64,000 bases of DNA from CAVVSQ01 sp963848825 (GTDB lineage Bacteria > Planctomycetota > Planctomycetia > Gemmatales > Gemmataceae), in the NCBI GenBank assembly GCA_963848825.1, contig CAWKFA010000008.1:124001-188000 (forward strand). The letters are read 5' to 3'. The position numbers and the translations under genes were made by a program. Within the stretch, counting starts at the first letter, position 1; each line of letters starts with the position of its first letter. Below the pieces are notes generated by a model that worked only from the letters and a program-made list of their open reading frames with translations, searched no databases and was not told the origin of the DNA. This document shows positions 41,201 through 53,466 of this stretch, in pieces.

Positions 41201-42798
41201 GCGCAAACGGTCACGGTCACAGGCCTGAATGCCTTTATAACGACTCCTTACCAGGCGTATCAGATTACCGGCAATGCAACGAGCACGGACCCTGATTACA
41301 ACAATATGACCATGGCGCCGGTCACTGTCACGAACTATGAGACGGCCAATGCCAGCAGCAGTGTCCTGGTGTCGTCGGGCAGTCCATCACTCTATGGGCA
41401 AACCGTAACGCTGACCGCCACGGTTAGTGCCGTGGCGCCGATGACCGGCACGCCGACCGGAACGGTTAGCTTCTTCGATGGCACAAACCTGCTCGCCGTC
41501 GCCGCGCTGAACGGTGGGACGGCGGCGCTGACCATTTCGACGCTCGCCCCGGGAACCCACAATATAACCATCACCTATAGCGGCGACGCCTATTTCACCG
41601 CGAGCACTTCGGCTGCCCTGGCCGAGACCATCAACCCAATCATCCTCACGGTCTCGGCCAACAATGCCAACAGGATTTATGGCCAGGCCAATCCGGCCTT
41701 CACGGATACGGTCACAGGCTTTATCAACGGCGACACTAGCAGCGTTCTCAGCGGCGCGGCCAGCTTGACAACAGCGGCCGGGGCCTCGAGCGGCGTCGGC
41801 ACCTATACCATCACGGCCGCGCAAGGCACGCTGAGTGCCCCCAACTACTATGCTTTTTCTTTTGCCAACGGTAGCCTGAAAATCCGTCCGGCCGCACTCA
41901 TCGTCACGGCCGATAGCACCAGCAAACATGCGGGCCAGGCCAATCCGGCTTTCACGGCCACGGTTACCGGGTTTGTCAATGGTGACAATGCGAGTGTCCT
42001 CGGCGGCCAGGCGAACTTGACGACTGCCGCTACTGTCTCCAGTCCGATCGGCAGCTACGCCATCAATGCCGGGCGAGGTTCACTTACCGCGGCCAACTAT
42101 ACCCTTTCTTTCGCTAGCGGCACGTTGACGGTTACGAGTCCCAATGTCACTTCACTGCCGTCCGTGACGGTGGCCGCGACGGTTTCCTCAGCGCAAGTTT
42201 CAACGGCACAAGCAAAGAGTACGGTGCCCAGTTCAGCAAATGGGCCGATCAACGTGCCAGCGGCCCCCGTGGCCGGTCGCGCCGGCGATAACACGCTGAC
42301 GGCGAATTCTAGCTCGGTCGTGAGCCAGACTTATACCAGCGGTCTGGAAAACTTGAGATCGTCGATCCAGTGGGTTGTCGCTCCCGCGTCCCCTTCCAGA
42401 ATCGATCAACGTGCCGATCACCAGGAGAATTATGTCGCCGCCCCCGCCTTTGCGTACGAGACAGTCGCTCTTGCCAACGTTGTCGGGACACGAAAGCCTT
42501 GGGACAGGGACTTCGGAATTAAGCGCGGATTTCTTCAGGACGGCCCTCGATGAAATGGAGAGCCTGGCCCTGGCGCGAGGCCATGGAACCGGTGAGTATT
42601 TTTGTCAGCACCGGGCTGATTGCCTCGGCCGGCTATGTACTGCTGAATACCCGGACCGGTTTCTGGCTGTTGAGCCTGATGGCATCGCGGCCCTTGTGGA
42701 AACAATTCGATCCGCTGGAGATTCTTTACGCCTGGGAGGAAGAAAACCAGGAACACGTGGACAACAGGGAAGAAACGTTGCTCTCTCTTGTCGATTAA
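38279..42798 (+). CDS. Giant LEPR-XLL surface protein with propeller, Ig/MBG domains and C-terminal membrane anchor (frameshifted)
   Basis: About 1500 residues. A basic leader ends in 'LQQLEERCLLSAS' (LEPR-XLL variant). Seven or so repeats of about 57 residues follow (units like 'ANGDFVITWSGHQSGHWAVY'), then Calx-beta-like modules. Two nearly identical ones ('NWNVAQTVTVTGLN' with 'YQITGNATSTDP') lie near 40080-40270 and 41150-41340 and flank an NHL-type propeller (40290-41010). A bacterial Ig-like domain (41360-41640) and two MBG domains (41640-42140) come next. The starting frame ends at 42553; changes near 42490 and 42580 lead into a membrane helix ('VSIFVSTGLIASAGYVLL') and cytoplasmic tail ('LWKQFDPLEILYAWEEENQE') ending at 42798. 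That tail could instead be a separate 82-residue gene at 42550. Other breaks lie near 39235, 39330 and 39390. It is the likely cargo of the preceding exporter genes. Confidence 0.82.
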
Positions 42799-42811
42799 GT
42801 GACGCAAAAAC

Positions 42812-45749
<2,938 letters not shown>

Positions 45750-45795
45750 GTCGCGACAGGGCTCGCTTCGCCAGTGATTTAGCCGTCAGGCGCGA

Positions 45796-46293
45796 CTATA
45801 CCGTTTTCGCCGAGGCCCTGGCCTCGATTTCTTTGATATAGGTTTCCGGCAATCCATGCTGCCTGGCCCCGCGAAGGATTTTTTGCAGGTAGTCTGCACT
45901 GGGCGGCGCGAGCGCCACGGCCGGGACGACTTCAGCGTGATAGGTGGTTGCTTCCACTTCGTCGCCATTTTCCAGCACGACGCGCACCCTGCGGTGCGCG
46001 TAGCCAGTCTCGTATTGGTCCATTTTCAGCAGACATTCGGCGGTAAACGAATAAAGCACTCCGAGTACGCCGGGCCCCGGCGACATGAGATTGGCGAAAA
46101 CCTGGCCGTCCGCGTGCATGTTGAAGACTAACTGGTGGTCGGGCAGCGTGGCGATCATGGGGCGCTTTGCGCCTTCACCGATGGGACCGATCCGCTCGAC
46201 CACTTGCTCGATCCAAAGATTGCTGCCGTAGGCAAAATAGAGTTCGCTCACGTCGCTACCAATAAGTGAAGGTTGTCGAATATGCCGAGTCAT
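45796..46293 (-). CDS. Gamma-glutamylcyclotransferase-like (GGCT/AIG2 fold) protein
   Basis: 165 residues and intact. The fold signature 'LYFAYGSNLW' is at residues 18-27, followed by 'GVLGVLYSFTAECLLKMDQYE' (spanning the usual 'L..LD..EG' position, here 'MDQYETGY') and 'YIKEIEARA' near the end. The Asp/Glu of the 'MDQYE' segment fits the place of the family's catalytic acid. Members release 5-oxoproline from gamma-glutamyl compounds or act on related amides. It is divergent from the next gene with only 33 bases between starts. The first 14 residues are not obviously part of the fold; a later start is possible but no better ribosome-binding site was found. Confidence 0.82.
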   Translation of the reverse strand: MTRHIRQPSLIGSDVSELYFAYGSNLWIEQVVERIGPIGEGAKRPMIATLPDHQLVFNMHADGQVFANLMSPGPGVLGVLYSFTAECLLKMDQYETGYAHRRVRVVLENGDEVEATTYHAEVVPAVALAPPSADYLQKILRGARQHGLPETYIKEIEARASAKTV

Positions 46294-46326
46294 CTGGCGT
46301 AGGCAGCCCGACTTATGGCATAGATA

Positions 46327-48438
46327 ATGGCTTTAGCCGTCTTCGACAAGAGCGATCTCCCTTCCGGTGCTGCCATGGCGAACTTTGCCGACGTATTAAA
46401 GCTGGTTGCCAGCCACCGGCAAGACGGAGACCTGGTGGCGGTGGAGAGCCTGTTGCGGGAAGTTCTCGCGAACGAGCCTGCGCAAGCCAATTTCCACCTC
46501 GGCAATCTTCTTTTTGAGCAAGGCCGGCTGAACGAGGCTGCCGAGTGCTTTCGCCTGGGGCAGCGCTTTAACCGACACCTGGCCGATGCACTCACGAACC
46601 AGGGCGTTACGCTTGCTCGCCAGGAACAACTTGCTCAGTCTGCGCTTTCCTTTGAAAAGGCCTTGAAGGCCAACCCAAATCATGCCGAGGCACGCTACAA
46701 CCTTGGCAATGTTTATCGAGAGCTGGGCAACCTGGACGAGGCAGCCGCGTGTTACCACCAGGTGCTGCGGATTAACCCCAACCATGCGGATGCCCACAAC
46801 AATTTGGGCAACCTTTGCAAACTTCAGGGGCGGGGGGCGGAGGCCGTCGCCTGCTATCGGCAGGCGCTGCGCATAAAGCCAGACTTCCTCGACGCGCTCA
46901 ACAACCTGGGTGTCGTCCTCAAGGATCAGGGACAATTTGACGAGGCCATTGAGTGTTTTCACCAGGGCCTCCGTCGCAATCCAGAGCGCGCGGATATTCT
47001 CAATAATCTCGGCAATGTCTATCTCGCCAAGGGGACCTGCGACGAGGCCGTCGCCTGTTTTCAACAGGCTTTACGGCTCAGTCCGCGGCTGGCGGAAGCG
47101 CACTGCAACCTTGGTAGGGCACTGAAGGACCAGGGCCAAATCGAGCAGGCGGTCAGTTGCTTCCAGGAGGCGCGAAGCTCGACCCGGCCAACCAGGTTTT
47201 CCAGAGCAACTTTCTGTTCAGCCTGCTTTATCACCCGGCATACGATTGCCGCGCTATTTATGACGAACACCGCCGCTGGGAAGAGCAACAGACGCCGCGT
47301 GCTCAGGTCGCGGGTGCCTTTGCTAATGAGCCATTGCCGGAGCGGCGGCTGCGCGTCGGCTATGTGTCCCCTGATTTTCGCGACCACGCCGTCGGCCTCA
47401 ATATTTGGCCCTTGCTAAGTCGGCACGACCACGAGCAATTTGAGATCACTCTTTACGCCAATGTCCTCAATGCCGACAGACAAACGGAGCAATTTCAGCA
47501 AACCGCGGATCGCTGGCGCTCCATCGCTGGGTGGAGCGATCACCAGGCAGCGGATCGAATTCGCCAGGATGGCATCGATATCCTGGTGGACCTGGCCCTG
47601 CACAGCAGCGACAACCGACTGCTGGTTTTTGCTCAAAAGCCCGCGCCCGTGCAAGTGACTTTCGCCGGCTACCCTGGAACCACCGGGCTTAGCGCAATCG
47701 ATTATCGCCTTACCGATCCCTACCTCGATCCGCCGGGCTTATTCGATGCTTGTTATGCCGAGACTTCTTATCGCTTGCCGCACAGCTTCTGGTGTTATGA
47801 TCCTGCGCTCCGAGGAACCGCCGGTGGCGCCGCTGCCGGCCGCGACGAAAGGGTTTGTCACGTTTGGCTGCCTTAACAACTTTTGCAAGGTCAACGACGA
47901 TGTCCTTCGGTTGTGGGCACAGGTGCTCGGCGCCGTGAAAGAATCGCGTTTGCTAATGTTGACGAAGGCAGGCGCCCATCGGGATCGAACTCTCCAGTTC
48001 CTGGCCCGGCATGACGTTGAGCCCGAGCGGATCACATTGTTATCTCCCAGGTCGCGGGCCGACTATCTGGTGCTCTATCAGCAGTCTGGACATCGGACTG
48101 GATACATTGCCTTACACCGGCCATACCACCAGCCTCGACTCCTTTTGGATGGGTGTACCGGTGATCTCCCTGGTGGGTCAAACGGTGGTGGGCCGGGGCG
48201 GATTCAGCCAGTTGACCAACCTGGGCTTGCAGGAACTGGCCGCGACAACACCAGCCGCCTTCGTGCATCTGGCCCAGGACCTGGCCTGGTAATTTAACCA
48301 GGCTTCAGGCGCTGCGCTGGCGGCCTGCGCGGACGCATGAAAGAATCGCCGCTGATGGACGCGCGGGGTTTCACCCGCGGAATTGAGGGGGCGTTTCGAT
48401 ATATGTGGCGAGCCTGGTGTGCCGCTCGGCAGGCGTGA
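46327..48438 (+). CDS. TPR protein with SPINDLY/O-GlcNAc-transferase-like catalytic region (frameshifted)
   Basis: About 700 residues. Residues 20-280 are TPRs ('ANFHLGNLLFEQGRLNEAAE', 'AEARYNLGNVYRELGNLDEA', 'ADAHNNLGNLCKLQG'). The C-terminal half matches the GT41-type region: 'LRVGYVSPDFRDHAVGLNIW', 'DILVDLALHSSDNRLLVFAQ', 'PVQVTFAGYPGTTGLSAIDY', 'LDIGLDTLPYTGHTTSLDSF', 'GVPVISLVGQTVVGRGGFSQ'. The true end 'FRYMWRAWCAARQA' stops at 48438. The frame changes near 47170, 47810, 48085 and 48295. The alternative start at 46375 is equally possible. It probably glycosylates proteins in the cytosol from UDP-GlcNAc or a related donor; the usual substrate-recognition role of TPRs applies. Confidence 0.85.
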
Positions 48439-48758
48439 TGTACCATCAACCTCGAAAACTACGATTGTGGCGAATTTCATACGACCGGTTTGAAGTCGCA
48501 CCTGCGTTGTAGGAGCCGCGGGCCCATAGGGGTGTAATTATTTTTCTCGGATTTGGGTTGTTAATTTTCGCGTGACTTGGTACCATAGATTTATTCGTAG
48601 GCCTTGCAGAATATTCATGGCGTGATGACCTTGCCGTTATCCCCTCCCTTGCATTTCTCCTGTTGCCAAGTGAAGACATTATTGCCTATTTTCATGCGGC
48701 GGGATCAGCCCATAGTGGGCCGGCTTGAGTTGCGTGATTTCTTTGAAGGAGGCCCAAT
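48439..48758. other. Intergenic region and leader of the RNA-binding protein gene
   Basis: 320 bases with no convincing gene and an AT-rich centre (48530-48600). It carries a candidate promoter (separate entry) and would give the RNA-binding protein gene a leader of about 170 bases. Short open frames here lack ribosome-binding sites. Confidence 0.5.
48558..48586 (+). promoter_or_regulatory. Candidate promoter for the RNA-binding protein gene
   Basis: TTGTTA (48558-48563) and TACCAT (48581-48586) are spaced by 17 bases in an AT-rich stretch. The -10 match is weak; listed because of spacing and context. Confidence 0.3.
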
Positions 48759-49100
48759 ATGGGCAAGAAGTTGTACGTTGGCAACCTGACTTACGGGGTT
48801 ACCGACACCGATCTATCCAATATGTTCGCACCGCACGGGACGGTCGAATCAGCCCAGGTCATCATGGATCGTGATACCGGGCGCTCGAAAGGCTTCGGCT
48901 TTGTCGAGATGGGTAGTTCCCAAGAAGCGCAAGCAGCCATTGCCGCCTTGAACGGCAAAGACTCCGACGGACGCGCCCTCACCGTGAACGAAGCTCGTCC
49001 GCGTGAAGAACGTGGTGGCGGCGGTGGTGGTGGCCGTAGTGGTGGCGGCGGCGGTGGTTACGGTGGTGGCGGCGGTGGTGGTGGCGGTCGCCGTTACTAA
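48759..49100 (+). CDS. Glycine-rich RRM RNA-binding protein
   Basis: 113 residues and intact. One RNA-recognition motif: RNP2 'KLYVGNLTYGV' at residues 4-14 and RNP1 'KGFGFVEMGS' near residue 45. The C-terminal 35 residues are nearly all Gly with Arg, Ser and Tyr ('RSGGGGGGYGGGG'). This is the layout of cyanobacterial-type Rbp proteins, often cold-induced RNA chaperones that bind single-stranded RNA. A strong AAGGAGG lies at 48747-48753, and a good intrinsic terminator follows, so it is a single-gene transcript. It is one of the few genes here with no frame break despite a very repetitive end. Confidence 0.95.
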   Translation: MGKKLYVGNLTYGVTDTDLSNMFAPHGTVESAQVIMDRDTGRSKGFGFVEMGSSQEAQAAIAALNGKDSDGRALTVNEARPREERGGGGGGGRSGGGGGGYGGGGGGGGGRRY

Positions 49101-49159
49101 GCCAATCATACACGCAGGCGCACCCGCGGCTTATTAGCGGGTGCCAACTTGATGACGCG

Positions 49160-49196
49160 AAAGGCCGGAAGAGCAATCTTCCGGCCTTTTCTTTTG
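49160..49196 (+). terminator. Intrinsic terminator after the RNA-binding protein gene
   Basis: A 12-bp perfect stem (49160-49171 with 49178-49189; AAAGGCCGGAAG and complement) with a 6-base loop is followed by TTTCTTTT-like sequence. It lies 60 bases after the stop codon, and the A-run on the other side makes it usable in reverse for the converging apbE gene. Confidence 0.85.
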
Positions 49197-49262
49197 GCAG
49201 CTTCTAAATGCGGTAGCGGAAGTCTAGACGGGAGCTACGGCAACGGTCCATTTCAAGAGATG

Positions 49263-50287
49263 TCAATTCGCTGGATATAGGTATCTGGCAAATCCTTTCG
49301 ACATGGTCGTCTCTTCCTTGCCGTCAACTTCGAAAACCAGGATGCCGGCAACATTTTCCAGGCTGTCGAGCAGCTGCAAGCCACGCTCTTTGCCCATGAT
49401 GCAAATGGCGGTGTCCAGGCCATCGGACAGGAGGCCCTGGGGCGCGATTATGGTCACGCTCCGACGGCCAAGCAAACCCATGCCCGTTTTTGGGTCAACA
49501 ATGTGCGAATAGCGTTTACCGTCGATGACCACGTGCTGGTTGGCATCGCCAGCGGTGGAAACGGCGCAATTCTTGAGTGACAAATAATAGCGTGGGGCGG
49601 CCTCTGGATCTTGAAGCGGTGCGATGCCCACTTTCCAGCCCGGAGCCTCGGGCGGCGGATCGCCGGCGGCTATGTCGCCCCCCAGGGCGACCAGTGCGTG
49701 CGGCAGGCCATGGCGCCGCAGCACCTCCAGGGCGGCGTCGGCCGCGTACCCCTTGGCGATGCCCCCCAGGTCGAGCAGCATGCCTACAAGCAAGAGGCGG
49801 ACCGTGTGCCCCTTGGCCTCCAGACGAATCCTGCGGTAATCGACCAGCTCCAGGGCTTTCTTGATCTCTGCCGCTTTCGGCATGATCCCGGTGCGGCGCG
49901 CCTTGCGCGATAAACGCACCACGGGACTTATCGTCACGTCGAAGCGCCGTCCGAGAGTCGTGCGATATCTTGCGACGCGGCCAGGACCTTGAACAAGTCG
50001 TCACTCACGGGCACCGGTTCACCTCCGGCCTTACCGCAGAGCCGCATGAGCTCGCTATCGGCTTGATAATCGCTCAGAATAGTGTTCAGTTCCGCGATGC
50101 GGCCAAAGGCTGCTTTGGCGGCTTTTTTGGCCGCCGGTTCGTCGGGAGCATAGAGAGTAATGTTGACCATCGTGCCCATGTGCGGCTCGCTGAATGTGAA
50201 CCGAACCAGCGTGGGCCCTTCGAGGGCGTTGACTCCGCAAAACCCCGCCAGGATAATCAATAGACTGAGAAGAATATGCTTGCCCAT
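49263..50287 (-). CDS. apbE: FAD:protein FMN transferase ApbE (frameshifted)
   Basis: About 341 residues. Residues 1-22 are a signal peptide ('ILLSLLIILAGFCGVNA'). 'EPHMGTMVNITLYA', 'LNTILSDYQADSELMRLC', 'LDLGGIAKGYAADAALEVL', 'NCAVSTAGDANQHVVIDG', 'RYSHIVDPKTGMGLLGRRSV' and 'LSDGLDTAICIMGKERGL' follow the ApbE family in order, including the acidic residues that hold Mg and FAD. It attaches FMN covalently to Thr of exported redox proteins such as Nqr/Rnf subunits; none is encoded in the window. The frame changes near 49945. The start at 50287 places the signal peptide first. It is divergent from the SUMF gene. Confidence 0.92.
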
Positions 50288-50358
50288 GAATCTATCCCTT
50301 GTAGGATGGAGGCTCAGCTGCCTCCCCGGCGGAAGAACACCAACGGAGTTTATTATAA

Positions 50359-51420
50359 ATGAAGTCGATTCAAGAATCGTTTTCTGGATGGATGACTTTG
50401 CGTCAACTCGTTGTCGCGCTGGCGTTGACCTGGGGACTGTGGGCGGCGCCCGCCGCGGTCGCGAAGGTGTGCCGGCGCTGCCGAGCGTGGACAAGATCAA
50501 GCACGAACCTTATGTGGAAAAGATTCAGGACAGCATGACTTTCAAGCTCGTGCCTATCCCGGGCGGCACCTACCTGATGGGCAGTCCCGCGAGCGAGAAG
50601 GGCAGGGGGGCGGACGAAGGACCGCAACATCCCATCGCGGTCAAGCCCTTCTGGATGGGCGAATGCGAGGTCACCTGGGACGAGTTCGATTATTTCTGGT
50701 CGAAGCGCCCCGGCGGGCCGCCGCCGCGTCCCGACATCACCAAGAAGCCGGATAAGTTGAGCGATGCGATTACCAGTCCCACGCCGCCTTACGCGGACGA
50801 AACCTTCGGTCATGGCCGCGAGGAACACCCGGTGCTGGGCGTGTCGCATCATGCGGCCATGGAATACTGCCGCTGGCTCTCGGCAAAGACGGGCAAGATG
50901 TATCGCTTGCCGACCGAGGCGGAATGGGAGTGGGCGTGCCGGGCAGGAACGACGACGGCATATAGCTTTGGCGACGACCCAAAAAAGCTTGGCGAATATG
51001 CCTGGTTCGAAGGCAATTCCGATGAGAAAGCCCAAAAGGTCCGCCAGAAAAAGCCGAATCCCTGGGGGCTCTACGACATTCATGGCGGCGTGGCGGAATG
51101 GTGCGTGGACAAATACCAGAAAGACTTTTACGGTAAGCTGCCGACCGACAAGGCGACGCTCAATCCCTTCGTGCCGCCCACCGAAAACCGCTATTCCTAT
51201 GTGGTGCGCGGCGGCTCGTGGGCGGAGCCGGCGGACAAGGCTCGGAGCGCCGCGCGCCTTTTTTCGACGAAAGATTGGCTCGCGCCGAGATCCCCAGCGC
51301 CCCCAGAGCATCTGGTGGATGACCGAGGCCGATTACGTTGGTTTTCGCGTCGTAAGGGCCGTCGAGGAATATGACGCCCTGAAAAATATACGTTCCAAAG
51401 TGAACTGGTGGAGCGACTGA
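50359..51420 (+). CDS. Exported FGE-sulfatase-domain (SUMF1-like) protein lacking FGE cysteines (frameshifted)
   Basis: About 353 residues. A signal peptide ('LVVALALTWGLWAAPAAVA') is followed by the formylglycine-generating-enzyme-like domain: 'MTFKLVPIPGGTYLMGSPAS', 'GECEVTWDEFDYF', 'EHPVLGVSHHAAMEYCRWLS', 'YRLPTEAEWEWACRAGTTTA', 'NPWGLYDIHGGVAEWCVD', 'YVVRGGSWAEPADKARSAAR'. True FGEs carry two cysteines right after the RGGS motif; here those places are occupied by non-Cys residues, so sulfatase activation is unlikely. In planctomycetes such domains are often binding or structural modules. The natural C-terminus 'RSKVNWWSD' ends at 51420. The frame changes near 50470 and 51285. Confidence 0.85.
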
Positions 51421-51537
51421 GTCGCCATGAATCACCGTTTAGCGCTCGCGAGATGACTTGTGCGGAGACTATTCGGGAGCGCCATCTAACACGGCAATTT
51501 CGAGGAATAACCATCCCACTCTCTCTGGAGGAGCATC

Positions 51538-52847
51538 ATGCAGCAAGATAAGCCCAGTGCGACGCGTCGCGATTTTCTCAAAACAGCCGCCGCGGCGAGT
51601 GGCGTGCTCGCCTCCGCCGGGCTCATGAACGTTCATGCCCAGGGCAGCGAAGCAATTCGCGTCGGCCTGATCGGTTGCGGCGGTCGTGGGACGGGGGCTG
51701 CCGAGCAGTGCCTAACCGCGGCGGGCATGGCCAACCCGAACATCAACCTGCGTCTCGTCGCCCTTGGCGATACCTTCCGGGACCAGGCGAATGCGTTGCG
51801 TAATCGGTTGCAAGGGCAGCAGGCCTTGCGCGCCGGGTAGACGTGGCCGATGACCATGTCTTCGTCGGGCTGGATGCTTACCAGCGCGTCATCGAAAATG
51901 TGGACCTGGTGATTCTGGCCACGCCCCCCGGCTTTCGCCCGCTCCATATTCAAGCCGCGGTTGCCGCCCGCAAGAATATCTTTACCGAGAAACCCGTCGC
52001 GGTCGACGGGCCAGGCGTGCGCATGGTGCTCGCGGCCCACGAGGAGGCCGAGCGCAATCATCTATCCATCGTCTCCGGGTTGCAGCGGCGTTATCAAACA
52101 GAATATCTCGAGTCGATGAGGAGAATCCACGACGGCCAGCTCGGGACGATCACGAGTGCCCGTTGCTACTGGAACCAGGGCCGGCTCTGGCATAAGGTGC
52201 GTACGCCGCAAATGACCGACGTGGAATGGCAGATTCGCAACTGGCTCTATTTCACCTGGCTCTCCGGCGACCACATTTGCGAACAGCACATCCATAACCT
52301 GGATGTCATCAACTGGGCACTTAACAACCATCCGACCCGGGCGGTGGGTATGGGCGGCCGCCAGGTACGGACTGGCCCCGAGTTCGGCAAATATTCGACC
52401 ACTTCGCGGTTGAATATCAATATCCGAACGACGTTCATGTTCAAAGCATGTGCCGCCAAATCGACGGTTGCGAGAACAATATCTCGGAAGCCGTCACCGG
52501 TACCAAGGGGAGTTGGGTCTCCGGCGGCCACCGGATCACGGGCGAAAACGCCTGGACATTGCCACGCGGCCCGCTGGATAGGGGCCGTTACCCCGATCCC
52601 TATGTGCTCGAACATGTGGCTTTGCTGGACAGCATCCGCGGCGGCACTGCGCCGCAATGACCTCAAACGAACTGCCGAAAGCACGCTGACGGCCATCATG
52701 GGCCGTATGTCGGCTTACACGGGCAAGGCTGTCACCTGGGAAGCCGCTCTCAACTCGCAAATGAACCTGATGCCGGCGAACTTGGCCTGGAACATGACGT
52801 TGCCGGTCGCGCCCGTGGCGGTGCCAGGCACCACGCCGCTGACCTAA
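51538..52847 (+). CDS. TAT-exported Gfo/Idh/MocA-family oxidoreductase (frameshifted)
   Basis: About 436 residues. The N-terminus has a twin-arginine signal ('TRRDFLKTAAAASGVLASAG'). The Rossmann fold begins 'IRVGLIGCGGRGTGAAEQ' and continues with 'VDLVILATPPGFRPLHIQAA', 'KNIFTEKPVAVDGPGV' (family EKP motif), 'SIVSGLQRRYQTEYLES' and 'HICEQHIHNLDVINWAL' in the substrate-side region. It probably oxidises or isomerises a sugar or inositol-type compound with NAD(P) in the periplasm; this TAT subgroup is expanded in Planctomycetota. GGAGGAG precedes the ATG. The frame changes near 51830, 52400 and 52655. A terminator follows the stop by 30 bases. Confidence 0.88.
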
Positions 52848-52876
52848 ATCTCCGGCTCCACGACACAGCCTCTCCA

Positions 52877-52907
52877 GCCCACGGACTCCGGTCCGTGGGC
52901 CTTTTTA
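52877..52907 (+). terminator. Intrinsic terminator after the oxidoreductase gene
   Basis: A 10-bp perfect stem (GCCCACGGAC, 52877-52886, with 52891-52900) and TCCG loop are followed by CTTTTTAT. Strong, GC-rich and correctly placed. Confidence 0.88.
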
Positions 52908-53116
52908 TGCGCGTAAGGAACCGGACCTAGCCGCGATTTTGAGGGTTTTCAGCCAAACGTCGGTGTTCTTGATGAGCGGTCCGGATCGTCGGCGTCAAAG
53001 TCGATGCCGCCCTTTCTCTTCGGCCATCGTTCTCGGTTTGACCGTCAACTGTTATCCAGCCTTCGGCGCCGATACGGATGTAACTTGGCGATTTTCTTAA
53101 GTCGGCCGCGCCGGTG

Positions 53117-53284
53117 CTAAATAAATTCTGCAGCGGCTGCCATAATGCCGAAACGCAAGTCGCAATGGGAGAAAATGGCCGTTTTGAGATGGTCCGCGTT
53201 GCGGCAGCCATAAGCGTTTTTTTTGGCCTGGATCGTCGAATTCAGGCCTTCACTCGTGGCATCGCTGATGGGATGATCGAAATA
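53117..53284 (-). pseudogene. C-terminal fragment of an ISL3-type transposase
   Basis: The minus strand reads 55 residues ending in TAG: 'YFDHPISDATSEGLNSTIQA' followed by 'KKNAYGCRNADHLKTAIFSH'. This is the closing segment of ISL3-family DDE transposases, where a conserved Glu in '(S/T)EGLNS' is the last catalytic acid and 'GxRNxxxxxxAIxFHCG' follows. No upstream transposase sequence is recognisable next to it, and no terminal inverted repeats were found, so it is a remnant. It lies between the oxidoreductase terminator and the 3' end of the sigma/WD40 gene. Confidence 0.75.
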
Positions 53285-53466
53285 ACACCGGTTTTAAACT
53301 GTTCGGGACGAACGCTGCCGCAACAAACCTGTACATTCACCTATTGCGACAGGGAACAACGTTTAAACCCACTACAAGACCCGTTGCCGCTCGACCGGCA
53401 GATGAGCAATGTCCGTCGACGCCCCTGCTTCTTTGTTTCACGCAGTTCCGTCCAATGCACCCGCTT

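Noticed and set aside
48604..48789. 61-residue open frame before the RNA-binding protein gene
   Set aside because: It overlaps the strong ribosome-binding site and start of that gene in another frame and has no similarity to any family.
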